Positions 37,326 through 49,375 are shown, counted from the first letter of the stretch. The stretch is DNA of 64,000 nucleotides from Nymphaea colorata (GCF_008831285.2 NC_045141.1:19588848-19652847); one strand, 5' to 3'. A program made the numbers and translations. Notes: generated from the letters alone by a model not told the origin.

Positions 37326-39199
37326 AGTACCATAATCTTTATAAAAGCTACCTGTTTTTTAGCATCAACATTTTAAATTTTAATAATCTGACAACATAAA
37401 AAAATATGAAAGGATTGAATCTTCCTATGTACATACGAACCAGCCCCACTCTCCCCACTCCTTTTTTCTTTTTTGCAATTCTTCTGGAAAGAGATAACGT
37501 AGAAAACTAGCTTGAAAAGTCTCATTCTTAGGGAAATAGATAACGTACAAGACTAGCTTGAAAAGACAGGCGGAGAATTAATAGATCAATGGACGTTGAG
37601 CTTTTTCTTTTTCTTCAATGAAAACCACACAAAAATATCTTCGTGACAATTTCATGTCGCCAAGAAAAGTATTAGAGCTTTTATTAAGGCTTTCATGGAA
37701 GGTAGGATTTTTCTTGTCCGTTTCAATACTGTATTTTCTTGGCAAATTCGGTAGGTCAAACAATTGGTGTAAACAATTGGTGTGGCTGCTTTGGATGCAA
37801 AAGTATTGAACTGTTATATATTTTTCTAAGCTATTACTATAACTTGCATTTAATGAATATGATTGATATTTTGTTGTTTGAAGGACATATCATAGTTGAT
37901 TGGACCAGATGTCATGCTAATGATGCGTTTTCAGTTTGATTTGCGTTTTCAGCTTGATTTTCATATGCACTATTCTTGTAGATTGCAAACAGTGCCTTGA
38001 GCGACAATCGAGTTGAAGGATATATTATAAGGTCTCGAAAATTCCTAGACAGTCATAAACCCTAAGAACAGGAGAAAATAAAGTGGTTTTTCCTCTTGCA
38101 TACTGCCAATATAATTGATATTTTATCAAAAATAAGTTAGTAAATAAAATCAACTCGCTGTCTTTCGAGCGTTCAAAAAAAAAACTTCTAATTTTTTTTT
38201 CCAATAACGTTAATGACATAGTAAATCAATTTCTATCTTATATTTTATTGCCTATTTGTATCTAATGTATGTCCAACCTCTACGTCCAAGATGAGATAAC
38301 TATAATTGATATCATTTACCGGTGTGGGATCAAGGATGAGAGATACAGCCAGTCGCAATATTGCTCATTTATTCTGTTTGAGTTTTAACGGCATGTACGT
38401 CGACTCACCGGTTCCGACACATGGGCGTTTGACTTGCATGTGGACCGTGTAACGCGCGTGGTTAGAAAAATTGATAGGTGTTGGACATTTAGATGGTAGA
38501 TGAATAATGAACAATTTTAGCTTTTGATTTTTTTTAAATTGATGGATGGTTGAAAGAAAAATAAGAATAAAATCTGTTTCTGTTGATATCTTTTCCTTTT
38601 CTTTTTCTTTTCTCTCAAGGAGATTTTTTTATCCGCCTAACATTTTAAGTGTTTACTGCAAACCAATTTCTTATATATATATATGAAGTGCTAGACAGTT
38701 GAATAGTAAAAGAAATTAGAATAAGAAACAGTTTTATATCTTGAAATTTTTCAAATTGACATTATGCAATTTTTTTCTTTCAAATGCCAGATCTTTTGAG
38801 ATATGAGCTCTTTTTAAAAAATGGGAAAGAGGGCAGGATCTAAAATCCTTGGATCTGTGATTTTAGTAGATCATAGATATGGTTTAAGTCTTGTCATTCA
38901 TCACCACAAAGATCATAGAGCGACATGTCATTCGATGACTGGGGTGTATGTCCTGATCTGGCCTGCCTCAAAGAAATTCATGCAGATTCATTTGTGTGTG
39001 ATTCTTTGTAATCTGATATTTGATCCAATGCAATTCAATCGGATCCCAAGACATTTACTTACTTTTCTAGCCGCGAAATGAAGTTATTTTAGTAGGTTAG
39101 ATCAGTACAACTATGAACAACCGTCTTTATGTCTCTTTAATGTCTACAACCTGGCGCAGAGAGAGCGAGCGATACATCTTTTCTTCTTTTACATTCGCT
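37326..39199. other. AT-rich intergenic DNA
   Basis: No gene supported. A short duplication is visible at about 37490-37570, where AGATAACGTA and ACTAGCTTGAAAAG occur twice about 50 bp apart. CAATTGGTGTAAACAATTGG repeats a 10-mer near 37760. Open frames in this part are short and without domains. Confidence 0.4.
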
Positions 39200-39594
39200 T
39201 TTGTTCATAGACCTCAGGAGTGTAGATTGAATTCACCTGGAAAAGAGAGAGGAGAGAGATTTCTTTGTTCTTTTTTCCATTTTCTTTTGTTCATAGATCT
39301 CAGGAGGGTAGATTGAATTCACCTCGAAGAGAGAGAGAGGAGAGAGATTTCTTTGTTCTTTTTTCCATTTTCTTTTGTTCATAGATCTCAGGAGGCTAGA
39401 TTGAATTACCACCTCGAAAATAAAGTGAAAAGACTAATGAAGTTCTTTTCCCATTCATAGGTCTCAGGAGGGTAGATTGAATTGCCACCTCTTAAGGGAA
39501 AAGAGAGAGATTTCTTCTCTTCTTTTTCGATTCCCTTTTTTATTCATAGGTCTCAGGGGGTAGATTGAATTGCTACCTCGAGAATAAGGGGGGG

Positions 39595-39600
<6 letters not shown>
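39200..39600. repeat. about 88-bp minisatellite, five copies
   Basis: The core TCAGGAGGGTAGATTGAATT, with small changes, begins at 39214, 39300, 39388, 39464 and 39553, a period of 76-89 bp. Each unit also carries TTTTGTTCATAG before the core and a (GA)-rich block after it. Copies two and one are most alike and later copies are more diverged. It is non-coding; the single open frame crossing it is incidental. Confidence 0.85.

Positions 39601-39627
<27 letters not shown>
39601..39627. repeat. (GA)n microsatellite
   Basis: A GA run extends from the end of the minisatellite array, likely an expansion of the GA block found in each unit. Confidence 0.85.
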
Positions 39628-39629
<2 letters not shown>

Positions 39630-39939
39630 ATCACAGGCCTTGTCTTGGCTTGAGTAATGGTCTTAATAAAATCACTTGGGTGGTGGTCTAACTTTAGTAC
39701 CCCACAGAATTAAATGGTGGAAATAATGCAAGACGGTCCATCTTCGCAATCTGACGGTGGAAGCTTAAATGTGGTTGGATACACTATTGAACTTCACAGG
39801 AATACTACTTCTTCTTCACTTTCTTACTGAGGCTGCGCTGAAAAACAGGAAGAAAAAAAGTGGGGAGAGCTCAACAAGGTGGTGCAGAAACACAGGATCT
39901 GGAAAGATACTTTTCTTTGCTCAACAACTAGCAACTATA

Positions 39940-40117
39940 CACTGGCCGAGCCAGAATTTTTAGGCTAAGGGCACTGCTTTAAAAGTTTTTATGTCTTAAG
40001 GAGCACCAATATATAAAAATTAACAAATAGTTGAGACCACCTTTATAGAAATAAAGGAAATTTTGTGGGCTGGTGTGGGCAACTGCCCCGCCAAACCCCT
40101 GTAGCTCCGAGCACATT
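39940..40117. repeat. GAGCCAGAATTTT...TAGCTCCGAG transposon remnant
   Basis: The block opens GCCGAGCCAGAATTTTTAGG and ends AACCCCTGTAGCTCCGAG, so its ends are loosely inverted to each other (GAGCCAGAA / AGCTCCGAG). Sequences of this layout recur in plant introns and intergenic DNA as small non-autonomous elements. Recognition is by general familiarity only. Confidence 0.35.
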
Positions 40118-40552
40118 ATAATATTAACTTATGTAAGTCTGGCAGCACATGCAGAGTACAGAAAAAGGTCAATTCTTCAGTCTCCACTGTGTGCACTGTG
40201 CAACAGGTACACTTTTTACCATACTTAGATACGATGAGGGGCAGTCAGGGGATGTAGGATTTAAGAGTTTCAGAGGTGGGGAAGGTGTTCACAATGCATG
40301 TATATATAGCAATTACGTTGAGTTTCTTGGGGATATAATAACTGTACTGTGCCGGATAGTGGCCTATGCATGGCACCATGTGACTCTGTTCAAGATCTTC
40401 TTTTATCGATGTTGCTGCGACAGTTCAGTTGATCAAACTTTGCAGGCGCACCTTTACAGCTTCTGTAGAGTACCACCTACATGTAATAACTAAAAACGAA
40501 TTCGAGTGACTCAATTAAGCTGCTACTTGAATGCGCATTCAAGATACCTTTG

Positions 40553-40583
<31 letters not shown>

Positions 40584-42062
40584 AGGGACTTGTGTCGTGT
40601 GGCCCCTTCCATCGCCTCTGCACAGGTGATACAGGGGAAATTAGCATTGGCTAGAACTATCCTTATCCAACAGATTAAACAGCTTCTTTTTTATTAGAAA
40701 ATAAAGAGAATGAATTTTCTTCTTTTTTTTTTAGTTCTAAACATTAAAACTGATGCTTCTTACTGAGGAAAGAAGTCGGTAATTCCTATAAATTCTGGAC
40801 CATGACAGGCATTTCCATTCCTACAGTCGGAGTTTCCACCTTTGTGTCCTTCACAGCGATGGAGCCACATGCCAGAACATACTGGAAATTGCTATGGCAT
40901 AACATAGCGTTCCTTGTGGCTTCCACTTCTGACCTTCAAGCAATAAATGTCTGCATTTTTTTCTGTGACGGTCAACAATTTTTGTTCTATATAAATGGTT
41001 CACTCTTGAGCTACAGAATGTAGATAACATTGTCCCTCTCTTATGCCGAGCACTTGTGACCACTCTCCAGCAATATTGTATTAATTGACGACCAATTAAT
41101 GCATAGATGAAGTTATTGCCGCAATTTGCTTTGGGTTGGTAGATCGACATTATTGTATTTCTTTTGTCATCTGCTTTTTTTACCCAACACAACACCATGA
41201 AGCGGCCAAATATGGTAGAAGTTCGAGGACCGTGGAACGAATCCGCTACCAAATAAAGCGGTTAAGTTCGTGAGAAGTCTAAGGCGGCCATGGATTTCCA
41301 ATGCCCTTGCAAGTTTTGAAGTTCTGCAATAATGCCAATAAAATAATTGCGCATAATAGATGACAGATTATGCAAGGATCTGGCTGGTAATGCTTAATCG
41401 CTTTGCGGACCTCAACCACTATGAACTCAACCATGTGGACCTGAAATGTGTGCATCATTGGAGACAGCTCTGCATCATAAGGCTCTTGCAGACTTCATGG
41501 TTGAGGATGCATTTTTTAAAAACTGAAGAAAATTTCATGAATGTTGTCCCCAAAGAGGAGGTCTGCAAGAAAATCATGGGGATATAGTTCGACAAAGAAG
41601 ATTTGCAGGGAGTTCCTCTGCATCTAATCAACAACAGAAGGATAGTAGTACTCCAGCCTTGTGAGGTTCATGAAACTTTTTGTTGGGATATTATGTCCTG
41701 AATTAAAACTTTGGTTAACGCCGAAAGTCTTTTCTCATATTCTGGTAAATATTTATCACTGTCAGTCTTTCTTACATTTTAAGATGATTAGTAAAGAAAT
41801 GATGAATGATAATCTAATTGGTGGCATGTCAGTTGAATTTTAAAACATTGTAGTGAGCGACATGTGCTTCTGCATTAATTCACAGAAAGGGTCAAGTTTC
41901 TGCCAGAGTAGATTTTAAAGTAAAAGGTTTTACCATACCCAGGATTTATGAACCATAGTTAGCAGCCGTTTCTTGTAGCAGCAATGGTTTTCGTCTCCCA
42001 TGCCTAGACGTAACTCACTCGGCCAGGTCTGTGGAATTTTCAGGCCATCTGTTTTCATTTTA
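40118..42062. other. intergenic DNA
   Basis: Contains a (GA)n run at 40552-40580. Several 60-130-codon open frames occur on both strands (for example 40149-40493 and 40851-41252) but none shows a domain, a splice pattern or family similarity that I can recognise. I find no supported gene. Confidence 0.4.
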
Positions 42063-42070
42063 ACCCTAAG

Positions 42071-42436
42071 ATATGTCACATAGGTGCGGGTACGGGTGCC
42101 GGTGCAGGTACGAATACATACCATTTTTAAAAAACTTGAGTGCGGGAGTAAGGCCGTATACACACATACATATATAAAAGTTAAAATGAAGAAAAAAGAG
42201 CGAAGTGAGACATTAAAATGAAGGTTTCAAAAATCTTAAAGTTAAAATGGTTTAAGAAGTTAAAATGTAAAAATGATTAACATTAAAATTGGACAAATTT
42301 GGACTCAATCAACATTGACCGAGTCAGAAAAAGGTCAAAAATGACCTTAGGTGCGTGTTGACCGTGGTACGGTATGGTCAACGCAGTACCTTGCCGTACC
42401 CAGGGGCCGTACCCATGTGGTACCCGTGTGACAGAG
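42071..42436. mobile_element. hAT-type MITE with exact 8-bp target duplication
   Basis: A 366-bp insert is flanked by ACCCTAAG at 42063-42070 and again at 42437-42444. Its ends are inverted: ATATGTCACATAGGTGCGGG on the left corresponds to CCCGTGTGACAGAG on the right, with internal inverted GGTACGG/CCGTACC blocks. The 8-bp duplication is the length made by hAT transposases. The interior is AT-rich and non-coding, with repeated GTTAAAATG. It is non-autonomous. Confidence 0.72.
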
Positions 42437-42444
42437 ACCCTAAG

Positions 42445-43025
42445 CTACTCTTGCTTGCAAGCAGTTTCCCTAGTGCAATCTGCAGTAGAACCGTATAAAG
42501 ATAATAAATTTCCCCTGTATTTCTTGCATAATCCTACCCTAATACCAACTTGGGAGATGATTCATTCCCTAAAGGAACACTTCTCTTACATATCATCTTC
42601 TTTAGATTCAGTTTCGCATTCTCCGTCCTAGTATCCAAGTTCGGAAATTGTGATTGGACTATCAGTTTACCCTTCCAAGGACGTTTTCTTCTGTCCTACC
42701 TATCCTATGAGTTAGACATTGTCATTCTCAACACTGTTAAAACTGATCCATGCCGACAGTTTCTTTGGGCATCTGTTATTCACCATTCAACCATGCGTAC
42801 CCTGTTTGTTTGCATGTGAAGTTGATGATTCGAGTCTGCAATCAATTCCATGGTCCAAAATAAATAAATAAATTTGGGCCAGTACGAGATACCGAGCCTG
42901 TAAATTATTCCAGCCATTTTCTTTATTTTGTCTGGAAAGTCCTCAGCTTCCCAAGCATTTGCACTCGGCATAAAATTAACAATGTGTTTACATGTTGTTG
43001 ATGTCCAACTAAGGTGGAAAAAAAT
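42445..43025. other. 3' flank of the HAD-like gene
   Basis: No separate gene is supported. The sequence nearest 43026 should contain the 3' untranslated region of the minus-strand HAD-like hydrolase. Confidence 0.4.
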
Positions 43026-46000
43026 CTATTTCAGCTTCTTACTGAAGTCGGATAGTTCCAACAAACGAATTCTGAGAATGCCTTCAGCTTCCTGCCTTTC
43101 TTTCTCTGTGTTGTATCCCCACTTTCCTAACAATGAAACCATTTGGAGAAATCACAAAGTTTAAAAAAGTGCAAACATGGAGAGACACACATCCACAAAT
43201 AAGAGAAGATTACCCAAATATAAATTCCACTTGCCCAAATCAGGTTCCTTGATGACATTCTTCAAAGTTGCAAGGCGGTCTTCCACAAAGCTAACATAGA
43301 AGAGAAAAGTCAGTAGAATCTCGAATTCACTAATGATGTAATACCAAGAAAGTTTCTATGAAGGGAAAGGAATTAAAAACCTGGGCCTATATTTGATCAA
43401 ACAACTAAGGCAGTGATTAATGGAAGGGTGATATTGGTCACCTAACTTATGGTGATAAGAAAGGAAGTAAGATGCTCCTTTTTCTTCTGTATTCAAGTCT
43501 AGATATGTAGCCATCGTCTCCTAGAGGGGTTTCTGCAGGTGGTATAGATTAATAAATTCTACCCGTCAAAAATGCATGGTTTCACTTTTAACCCTCACTT
43601 CCCAACCAGGGTGTACATATAGCATGATTAAGACAGAGGGTATTGCTTGGCACTCTCACGAGATCATCACTAATCTGGAGGCTAAGCATTCATGTTTTTC
43701 TCCTGTTACCTGTACAAGAGGGAAAATGGTGGGGATTTAGTTAGTAAAAAGTCTTGCATGATTTTTTGGTTTTCTAGACTGCTGTCTATACATATTTCGT
43801 CTGTTTTGTTCATCTCAGGCCATCTAAGTTTTTTCACCATGACATGTTAAGAAATAGACATTTTTATTTATTTAACAACTAAAAAGTCCATGTCTCATCC
43901 CAGTTTTCAAAGGTTTTTCGAACTTGTGCCACAAGCTAACTCAGATCCAGTGTCAGCTCATGCCCATATACTTGTCTTGTCTGTTTCTGTCCAACAATGA
44001 CAGCCACCAACATCGATAAGTGAGTAAGCCCTCCCCATTTCACACGTAGCACATGAACATATACACAAACACAAGAAGATGGATGAGCTGATATTGTAGT
44101 CAAAAGAGAGAAGACATGGGACGATATCTAGCAATAAAAGAAAAGGTCCTTCCATGTTTTCTTGCATGGCTTGTTTAGTATAAAAAAAATATTGCTTTCC
44201 GTGGCTGCGTGGCATGGTTTGTTGTGTAAGCAGCTCTTTCAACAGACTGATAAAGAGCAGATATGGAAATTTTGAGGATTATTATCCTTTTTAGCATTCA
44301 CACTCTAAATAGCAATGCTTAATATTAACATTTAACAGCACCCAAACGACAAACTTGGAGTCAGGTTGCAACTGTGTTCATAAACATATAAGGCAATCAC
44401 AGAGAGAGAGAAGGAGGGGGTGGTGTTGAATTCCCTAGGATGATCTTACTGAAGTGTCAGTCCCATATTTTCTGGCTTATTCTGCAGCTGCTTTAGCACC
44501 TCCACTTTTGGTCTGAAAAAACAGCAAGTTGATCAAAGAGAAAATGATAAATATGAAAATTTTTACAGAAAGCAAGAAATTTATTGAATGACAAGGCGAT
44601 AAAACAATTAGCTTTTTTGTTGAAATATACTAACCCCGTTCCCAATCCAAATATCCTTTGTGATGGGATTTCTACTCCGGCCAACTCACGCAGCAATGCA
44701 TCAGCAAATCTGCTCTGGGGGTGTTGGAAAATATATACATTAAAAACATGAACATAATGACCATGGCGAACAAATATAGACTGTCAATCACCTAACAGCT
44801 AGTGGGGCATGCATTGTCACATCAAAGATAGGTTAAGGCCCAACGAAGGTCAATGGTTACTAATCTTGGCCAATAAGCATGTAAATCATGGCAAAAAAGA
44901 AGACAGGGATAGGAGTTGAGCCATTTAAGCCCAGAAGCAAACTTCTAAGAATCTTTAAATATTAAATTTGATTGTCCTTCAGGGACTGGCCTTTGCCTCA
45001 ATCATTTCGACAATTCCTACAGCCTAAGCAGGACATCTGACCTTGTGCTAGGCCAATTTCATCTATATTTTCATGCATGCAGGAACCTTTGTTGAGAAGC
45101 AGAACCTATACAAGTATGAAAAAGTTGGGGATGTGCAACAGAAAATATGAAAACATAAAAAGTAATCAAGCACTAATTTTAGTATAGTACTTCAGGCTTC
45201 TAGTCCCTTTCTCAGTACCTGTTTGGTAGTAACTATGTAAAGCTTTGAGCTTGAAAATCTAAGAGCGTCTGCAATTCCTGGATAAAATCTGCACAAAGAC
45301 ATGGTCAATAATTTCTGAGCAATGTACGCCCTAACTTGAAAGCATAACAAAGGATGATGACATAATAATGAATGGAGTAAGAAGGGTCACGTAGAAACAT
45401 CCTTTTCACCAAGGCATCACCAAACAACAATAACTTGAGTTAACTAGCAAACCTGTTCAAGCAAGATATTTTTTATGGTGCAATTACGTTTGAGACAAAA
45501 TGACTTTTTAACGGACAAAGTAGATGTAAATTTATTATGGTAATACTTCGCCATCTGGTTCTAAAGCTTCTAAAATCGTTGCTAGTTATTTTCCAATAAC
45601 ACAATGTCTACTTTTTTTTTGTTTTCTATTTGGCATCTTAATATTTGACGAAGGGCCAATAGGAGAGTTTAATGTTATGCAGGAGATATTATAAATCACA
45701 AAATGTTCTAGCAGAATGTCTAGCTGAATGAATCAGGAGTGACTAAGGTTAGCTCAAAAAGTAGCAGTATAGAGAAAACATAAACATATAGAAGGAAAGA
45801 AAGAACCTTCAGTAAAAAAATGTATAAAATATCATACCTGTTAGCATTAATCCATCCAGCAAAATCATGTTCTATCCATTCATCCCTGACTTTTCCAAAT
45901 AGTTCTATAAGTGCATCCCTGTCCTCATTCCACTCCTCCATGATTATAGGTTTCAGTCTTAACCAGCTCTCCAATATAGCATCAATCGTGAGTCCAGAAG

Positions 46001-46977
46001 CAACCTCAAAGATTAAAAGCACTACATGTTAGGTTCAGAGGTGGAACTTCTCTGTCAATCGTAAAGAAATAATTTTGCCCTGTTCTCCCCATCTAAAATT
46101 TCTTAGTGGCATTTATAATGACATAAGGTCATCTCAGCAACTAATTAGAAGTACCATTCAACAGTTGAAGTGATCCAAACCTGAAACTAGTAGAACGATC
46201 ATTACTTAACAGTTACTAAGTAGTTCAGAAGTTCAGCAGAGTAATAATATGCAGGAGAATAAAGTGAGCTATATGTTCATTATCAAAGTTTCAAGGACAC
46301 GCTTTAGGGGGAAAGGGACGTATCGATAAAGGAACTTACTGATGACTTTTGAACTGTGGGTTTCCGAGTTTCCAGCAGCAATCGAACAAGTAAAACATTT
46401 TCATATCCAGTTTCCACCACAGGTCGAACCTGTTGTTAGGAAAATAGATTCAGTGAGAGCTTGCGTTTGTGTGTTAATCTAAGTCAGTCTTAGTTCACCC
46501 TTATTAAGCAGTCGAATCATAGGGACATGTGCATTTGTCACTATTAGACAAATGATTGATAATGGTAACATTCAAGTTGACATATGCATTCCGCACCAGT
46601 GGTTCCCCGAAGTAATAAAGAAGTAACGTGATTACCAGATGCATTTGATCAACGATCCATTCTTCAGTCTCAACATCTACGTCGACAAAGAGGTTAGGCC
46701 ATCTTATTTTAGCAGCCTGACATCCAACAATTAAAAAAAAAAAAAAAGACAGTTAAAATTTGGAAAAACAATCGGTAAGTAAATGCCGTGATACATGCTT
46801 CTCCATGTATAGGTTCGGAACCAAAGTCTTTGTACATCTACCTGGCTTCTCTTCTCTGCGACTCGTAATTAAGGTTTAGAGGAACACACAGTGGCATACC
46901 TTGAGGGCGGACAGGGAGCTCTCTCCGCAGCTGTCACAGAGAACTCCGTCAAAATCAAGCGCATAAAGATCACCCAT
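43026..46977 (-). CDS. HAD-like hydrolase superfamily protein
   Basis: A haloacid dehalogenase-like (probable phosphatase-type) hydrolase. Plant members of this subfamily have no firmly assigned substrate. Nine exons on the minus strand: 46977-46900, 46716-46636, 46429-46340, 46004-45838, 45288-45219, 44714-44635, 44512-44450, 43290-43214, 43126-43026. All introns are GT-AG, and the frame closes at 807 nt (268 aa). Motif I is D8-F-D10-G-V-L at the extreme N-terminus, giving the nucleophile and acid/base Asp pair. Motif II is the Thr pair in IVTTKQ (159-160). The motif III Lys is probably in GPKVEVLKQL. Motif IV is HFVEDRLATL with adjacent Glu-Asp. A helical cap lies between motifs I and II. 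There is no targeting peptide, so the protein is likely cytosolic. A GAGCGA-repeat tract sits just upstream of the start. Exon 7 to 8 is a 1.2-kb intron. Confidence 0.88.
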
Positions 46978-46980
46978 TTT

Positions 46981-47021
46981 CCCTCTTTCTCTCTCGCTCT
47001 CGCTCTCGCTCTCTCTCGCTC
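46981..47021. repeat. (CTCTCGCT)n tract in the HAD-gene leader
   Basis: On the coding (minus) strand this reads GAGCGAGAGAGAGCGAGAGC..., ending a few bases before the ATG at 46977. Purine-rich GAGA tracts in plant 5' leaders can bind BBR/BPC factors or influence translation; no function is shown here. Confidence 0.7.
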
Positions 47022-47828
47022 AGAGGCAGAGCAGCTCCTTGCCTTCTTCAAAATCTCCCAAATGATGTGAATCAGCAGAGACCGTTCTGTTCCCAAAATT
47101 TCCATCAACGCCCGTCCCTCGTCAAAACATCAGCACTTGTTCCCTCGAGCCTCGACCCCATAGCCCACATCCACAGCGGGTGGACCGGAGCACCCTTTCG
47201 AATCACCACCACTCCAACTCCAACTTATTCGCGCTTGTCTATGCCCGACCCTTTGATTCCCTCGTTCAATCTCCGCTGGTCTCTCTGTAGCTCTTCGAAC
47301 AAAAATTGGAAGAATGTGAATGATCTGGGACTTGGTCAGATCTAATTTTTATTGAATTTGACTTGATCGGATCTAGGTTTGGACCTCGTGACCTTACCCT
47401 TTCTAAGACTGAAATTGGATCCGATCAGATTATAAGATCTGAGGTGTAGATGTAATAAGATCTAATAATCTTCGTCAGATCCCAGTCCTACATTAATAAA
47501 TCAGATGTAAATTTGGTTGTGTATACCAAACCCGACTTTTGAATTCCCATTTTCCTATAAAGACAGGGTGCGCTACCTAACAATGGGAGAATTAGGTCGC
47601 CCAATAGACAGCTCTTGACGTTAGCGTTGAAACTTCAGAAGAAAACGAAAAGACAATTCCTTTGAATGAATCCAAAGTACAGACTTGAACTCTAAACGGA
47701 GGAACACAACACAATCTCATCTCATCTTCAAAGGAAGGCAAGATTCTATCTCTCAAAGGAAAACAAGTAAAAAAAGAACAAGAACAAGTTTAGATCACAC
47801 GATATGATATTTGCTGCACTCTGATTAA
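47022..47828. other. short intergenic segment between HAD-like and SRC2-like genes
   Basis: It holds the HAD-gene promoter side near 47022-47200 and the SRC2-like 3' flank near 47700-47828. Around 47330-47520 the sequence GATCTAATTTTTATTGAATT, GATCGGATC and TAAGATCTAATAATC repeats GATCTAA/GATC blocks, perhaps an old MITE, but I could not define its ends. Confidence 0.35.
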
Positions 47829-48677
47829 CTAGTAATCATCATCATAGTCACCACCAAAGTCATCACCAACCCTGTCTGAAACCTTGTCGGCGATCTTGTC
47901 CTCAACATAGTTGGCTCCCCCAGCCAACGCCAGCCCTCCCAGCACTCCGGCCACTGCTCCAACAGCCAGCCCCGTTCCCACGCCCCCATACTTGCCTCCC
48001 TTCTTAGCCGGTGGTGCCGACGTTGCCGGCACCGGCGCCGCAGCTCCGTTCCCGTATCCTGAATCGTATCCACCGTAATATTGCTGTTGTGGAGCATTGT
48101 ATCCGTACCCGCTTCCATACGCTCCAGGGTATCCTGCTGGTGGCGCACCATATGGAGGTGGAGGTGCCCCATATCCGGTGTATGGATGAGTCGGCTGATA
48201 ATCTCTACTCGTCGTTTGGCCATACGGCTGCGGGTGCGGGTATGGGCTAGGGGCCGGGTACCGGATCTCGTACACGGTGACCTTGACCTCGAGCTTCCCT
48301 TGCGGCCGGCCCGACGGCCGCTTGAGCTTGAGCGACTTGGTGTACCGCTCGTTGAAGCCGACCTCGTCGACGACCTCCTTGAGGTGGAGCCGAGCGGAGC
48401 CGATGAGCGGCTTGGTCTCGCCGGAAGCGTTGGTGTGGACGACGTCGATCGATAGGACTGCGTCCTCAAGGCATGGGGCGCGAACCGGGATGGTCAGCTT
48501 CTCGTTCCAGACGGGGCATGTGTCGTTCTGGTCGTCGACCTTGGTGGTGAGCTTGGAGTCCGGGTCGACCCACGCCACGACGTAGGGCTCGAGGTCGCCG
48601 TAGCGCCAATTGACGTTCTTGAGGTCCTTGGCCGAGGACACGGTGAGCTCCAATTCCAGAGGGAACCGGGACGCCAT
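47829..48677 (-). CDS. SRC2-like C2-domain protein
   Basis: SRC2 (soybean gene regulated by cold) homologues are Ca2+-linked C2 proteins. Arabidopsis SRC2 moves from the ER to the vacuole and has been linked to RBOHF activation. The gene is a single exon of 282 aa. A C2 domain occupies about 5-135 (LELTVSSAKDLKNVNW, YVVAWVDPDSKLTTKV, WNEKLTIPV, GSARLHLKEVVDE, GKLEVKVTVYEIRYP). A Pro/Tyr/Gly-rich low-complexity region follows at about 140-225 (PPPPYGAPPAGYPGAY). A Gly/Ala-rich hydrophobic segment near 237-262 (VGTGLAVGAVAGVLGGLAL) is probably membrane-inserting. The C-terminus is acidic (GGDYDDDY). An in-frame ATG 52 codons upstream exists, but MASRFPLELE is the conserved family start and the upstream codons overlap the TATA region. 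The coding sequence is GC-rich compared with its flanks. Confidence 0.92.
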   Translation of the reverse strand: MASRFPLELELTVSSAKDLKNVNWRYGDLEPYVVAWVDPDSKLTTKVDDQNDTCPVWNEKLTIPVRAPCLEDAVLSIDVVHTNASGETKPLIGSARLHLKEVVDEVGFNERYTKSLKLKRPSGRPQGKLEVKVTVYEIRYPAPSPYPHPQPYGQTTSRDYQPTHPYTGYGAPPPPYGAPPAGYPGAYGSGYGYNAPQQQYYGGYDSGYGNGAAAPVPATSAPPAKKGGKYGGVGTGLAVGAVAGVLGGLALAGGANYVEDKIADKVSDRVGDDFGGDYDDDY

Positions 48678-48769
48678 TCTGATCAAACGCGGAACGCCGG
48701 CTTTCGGACTGAGGAACGGAACGGACTCAGAGCCGATGGCTATGGAGAAAGGGAAATGACAGTCCTTCT

Positions 48770-48777
48770 TATTTATA
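48770..48777 (-). promoter_or_regulatory. TATA box of the SRC2-like gene
   Basis: TATAAATA on the minus strand lies about 93 nt upstream of the chosen start codon, implying a leader of roughly 60-70 nt. This supports the downstream start over the ATG at 48833, which would lie upstream of the box. Confidence 0.65.
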
Positions 48778-49325
48778 GGCATATGGCGCTTCCGTTTTCC
48801 TTTCCCTTGCCACCCTCCACCTTCTCCCCCCACTCATTTGAAAAGTCTCCTTACGACTGCTTATTATTACGGTTCAGCCATCCCCTCATTTTTCGCCTCG
48901 TCTTCTAGAAGGGCGCAAAGCCGAGGAGCTTTAATCTGATACTCGCTCCAAAATCATCTATGACACTGAAGTCTAGATCCTGAAAAACAAAACTTACTCG
49001 GTTCCGAATACCCTTTAAATCTGGATTAGAACCATTCCAAAACAAATTAACATGTAATCTGTTTTTTCTTCAATACATTTTCTTGATTAAGCAATATCAC
49101 AATTTATTTATTTATTTTTGAAATTGAGTATATCAAATAAAATATCTTCTGGATTCAAGCACGCGTCACAGATGAAATTGGAGTGGAATGGAATAATCAC
49201 CGTGGAAGCGCGTTTACCGAGGAGTGGCGTTTTATGTAATAAAGTTAAATTAAGTGTCTACCTTCCTAATGAAAACGGAGTCATGTTCCACCAACATACG
49301 CGGCGGCCGCCCGCCTTCCCAAAGA
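48778..49325. other. upstream flank of the SRC2-like gene
   Basis: A GC-richer promoter-proximal part (48780-48920) gives way to AT-rich DNA. I see no gene or defined repeat in it. Confidence 0.4.
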
Positions 49326-49375
49326 CTTGAACGCGCGTAAGACAAGACAACTTGAACGCGCGTAAGACAAGACAA
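49326..49375. repeat. perfect 25-bp tandem duplication
   Basis: The 25-mer beginning CTTGAACGCGCGTAAGACAA occurs twice head to tail without a mismatch. It is CpG-rich and non-coding. A perfect copy implies a recent slippage or repair event. Confidence 0.95.

Noticed and set aside
39214-39572. regularly spaced repeats as a possible CRISPR array
   Set aside because: Units are 76-89 bp, degenerate and contiguous without unique spacers, in plant nuclear DNA; this is a minisatellite.
40149-41252. several 60-130-codon frames between the DCR-like and HAD-like genes
   Set aside because: No family similarity or gene structure; consistent with chance in stop-poor stretches.
48678-48833. upstream in-frame start adding 52 codons to the SRC2-like protein
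   Set aside because: The family begins at MASRFPLELE, and a TATA box at 48770-48777 lies inside the would-be extension.
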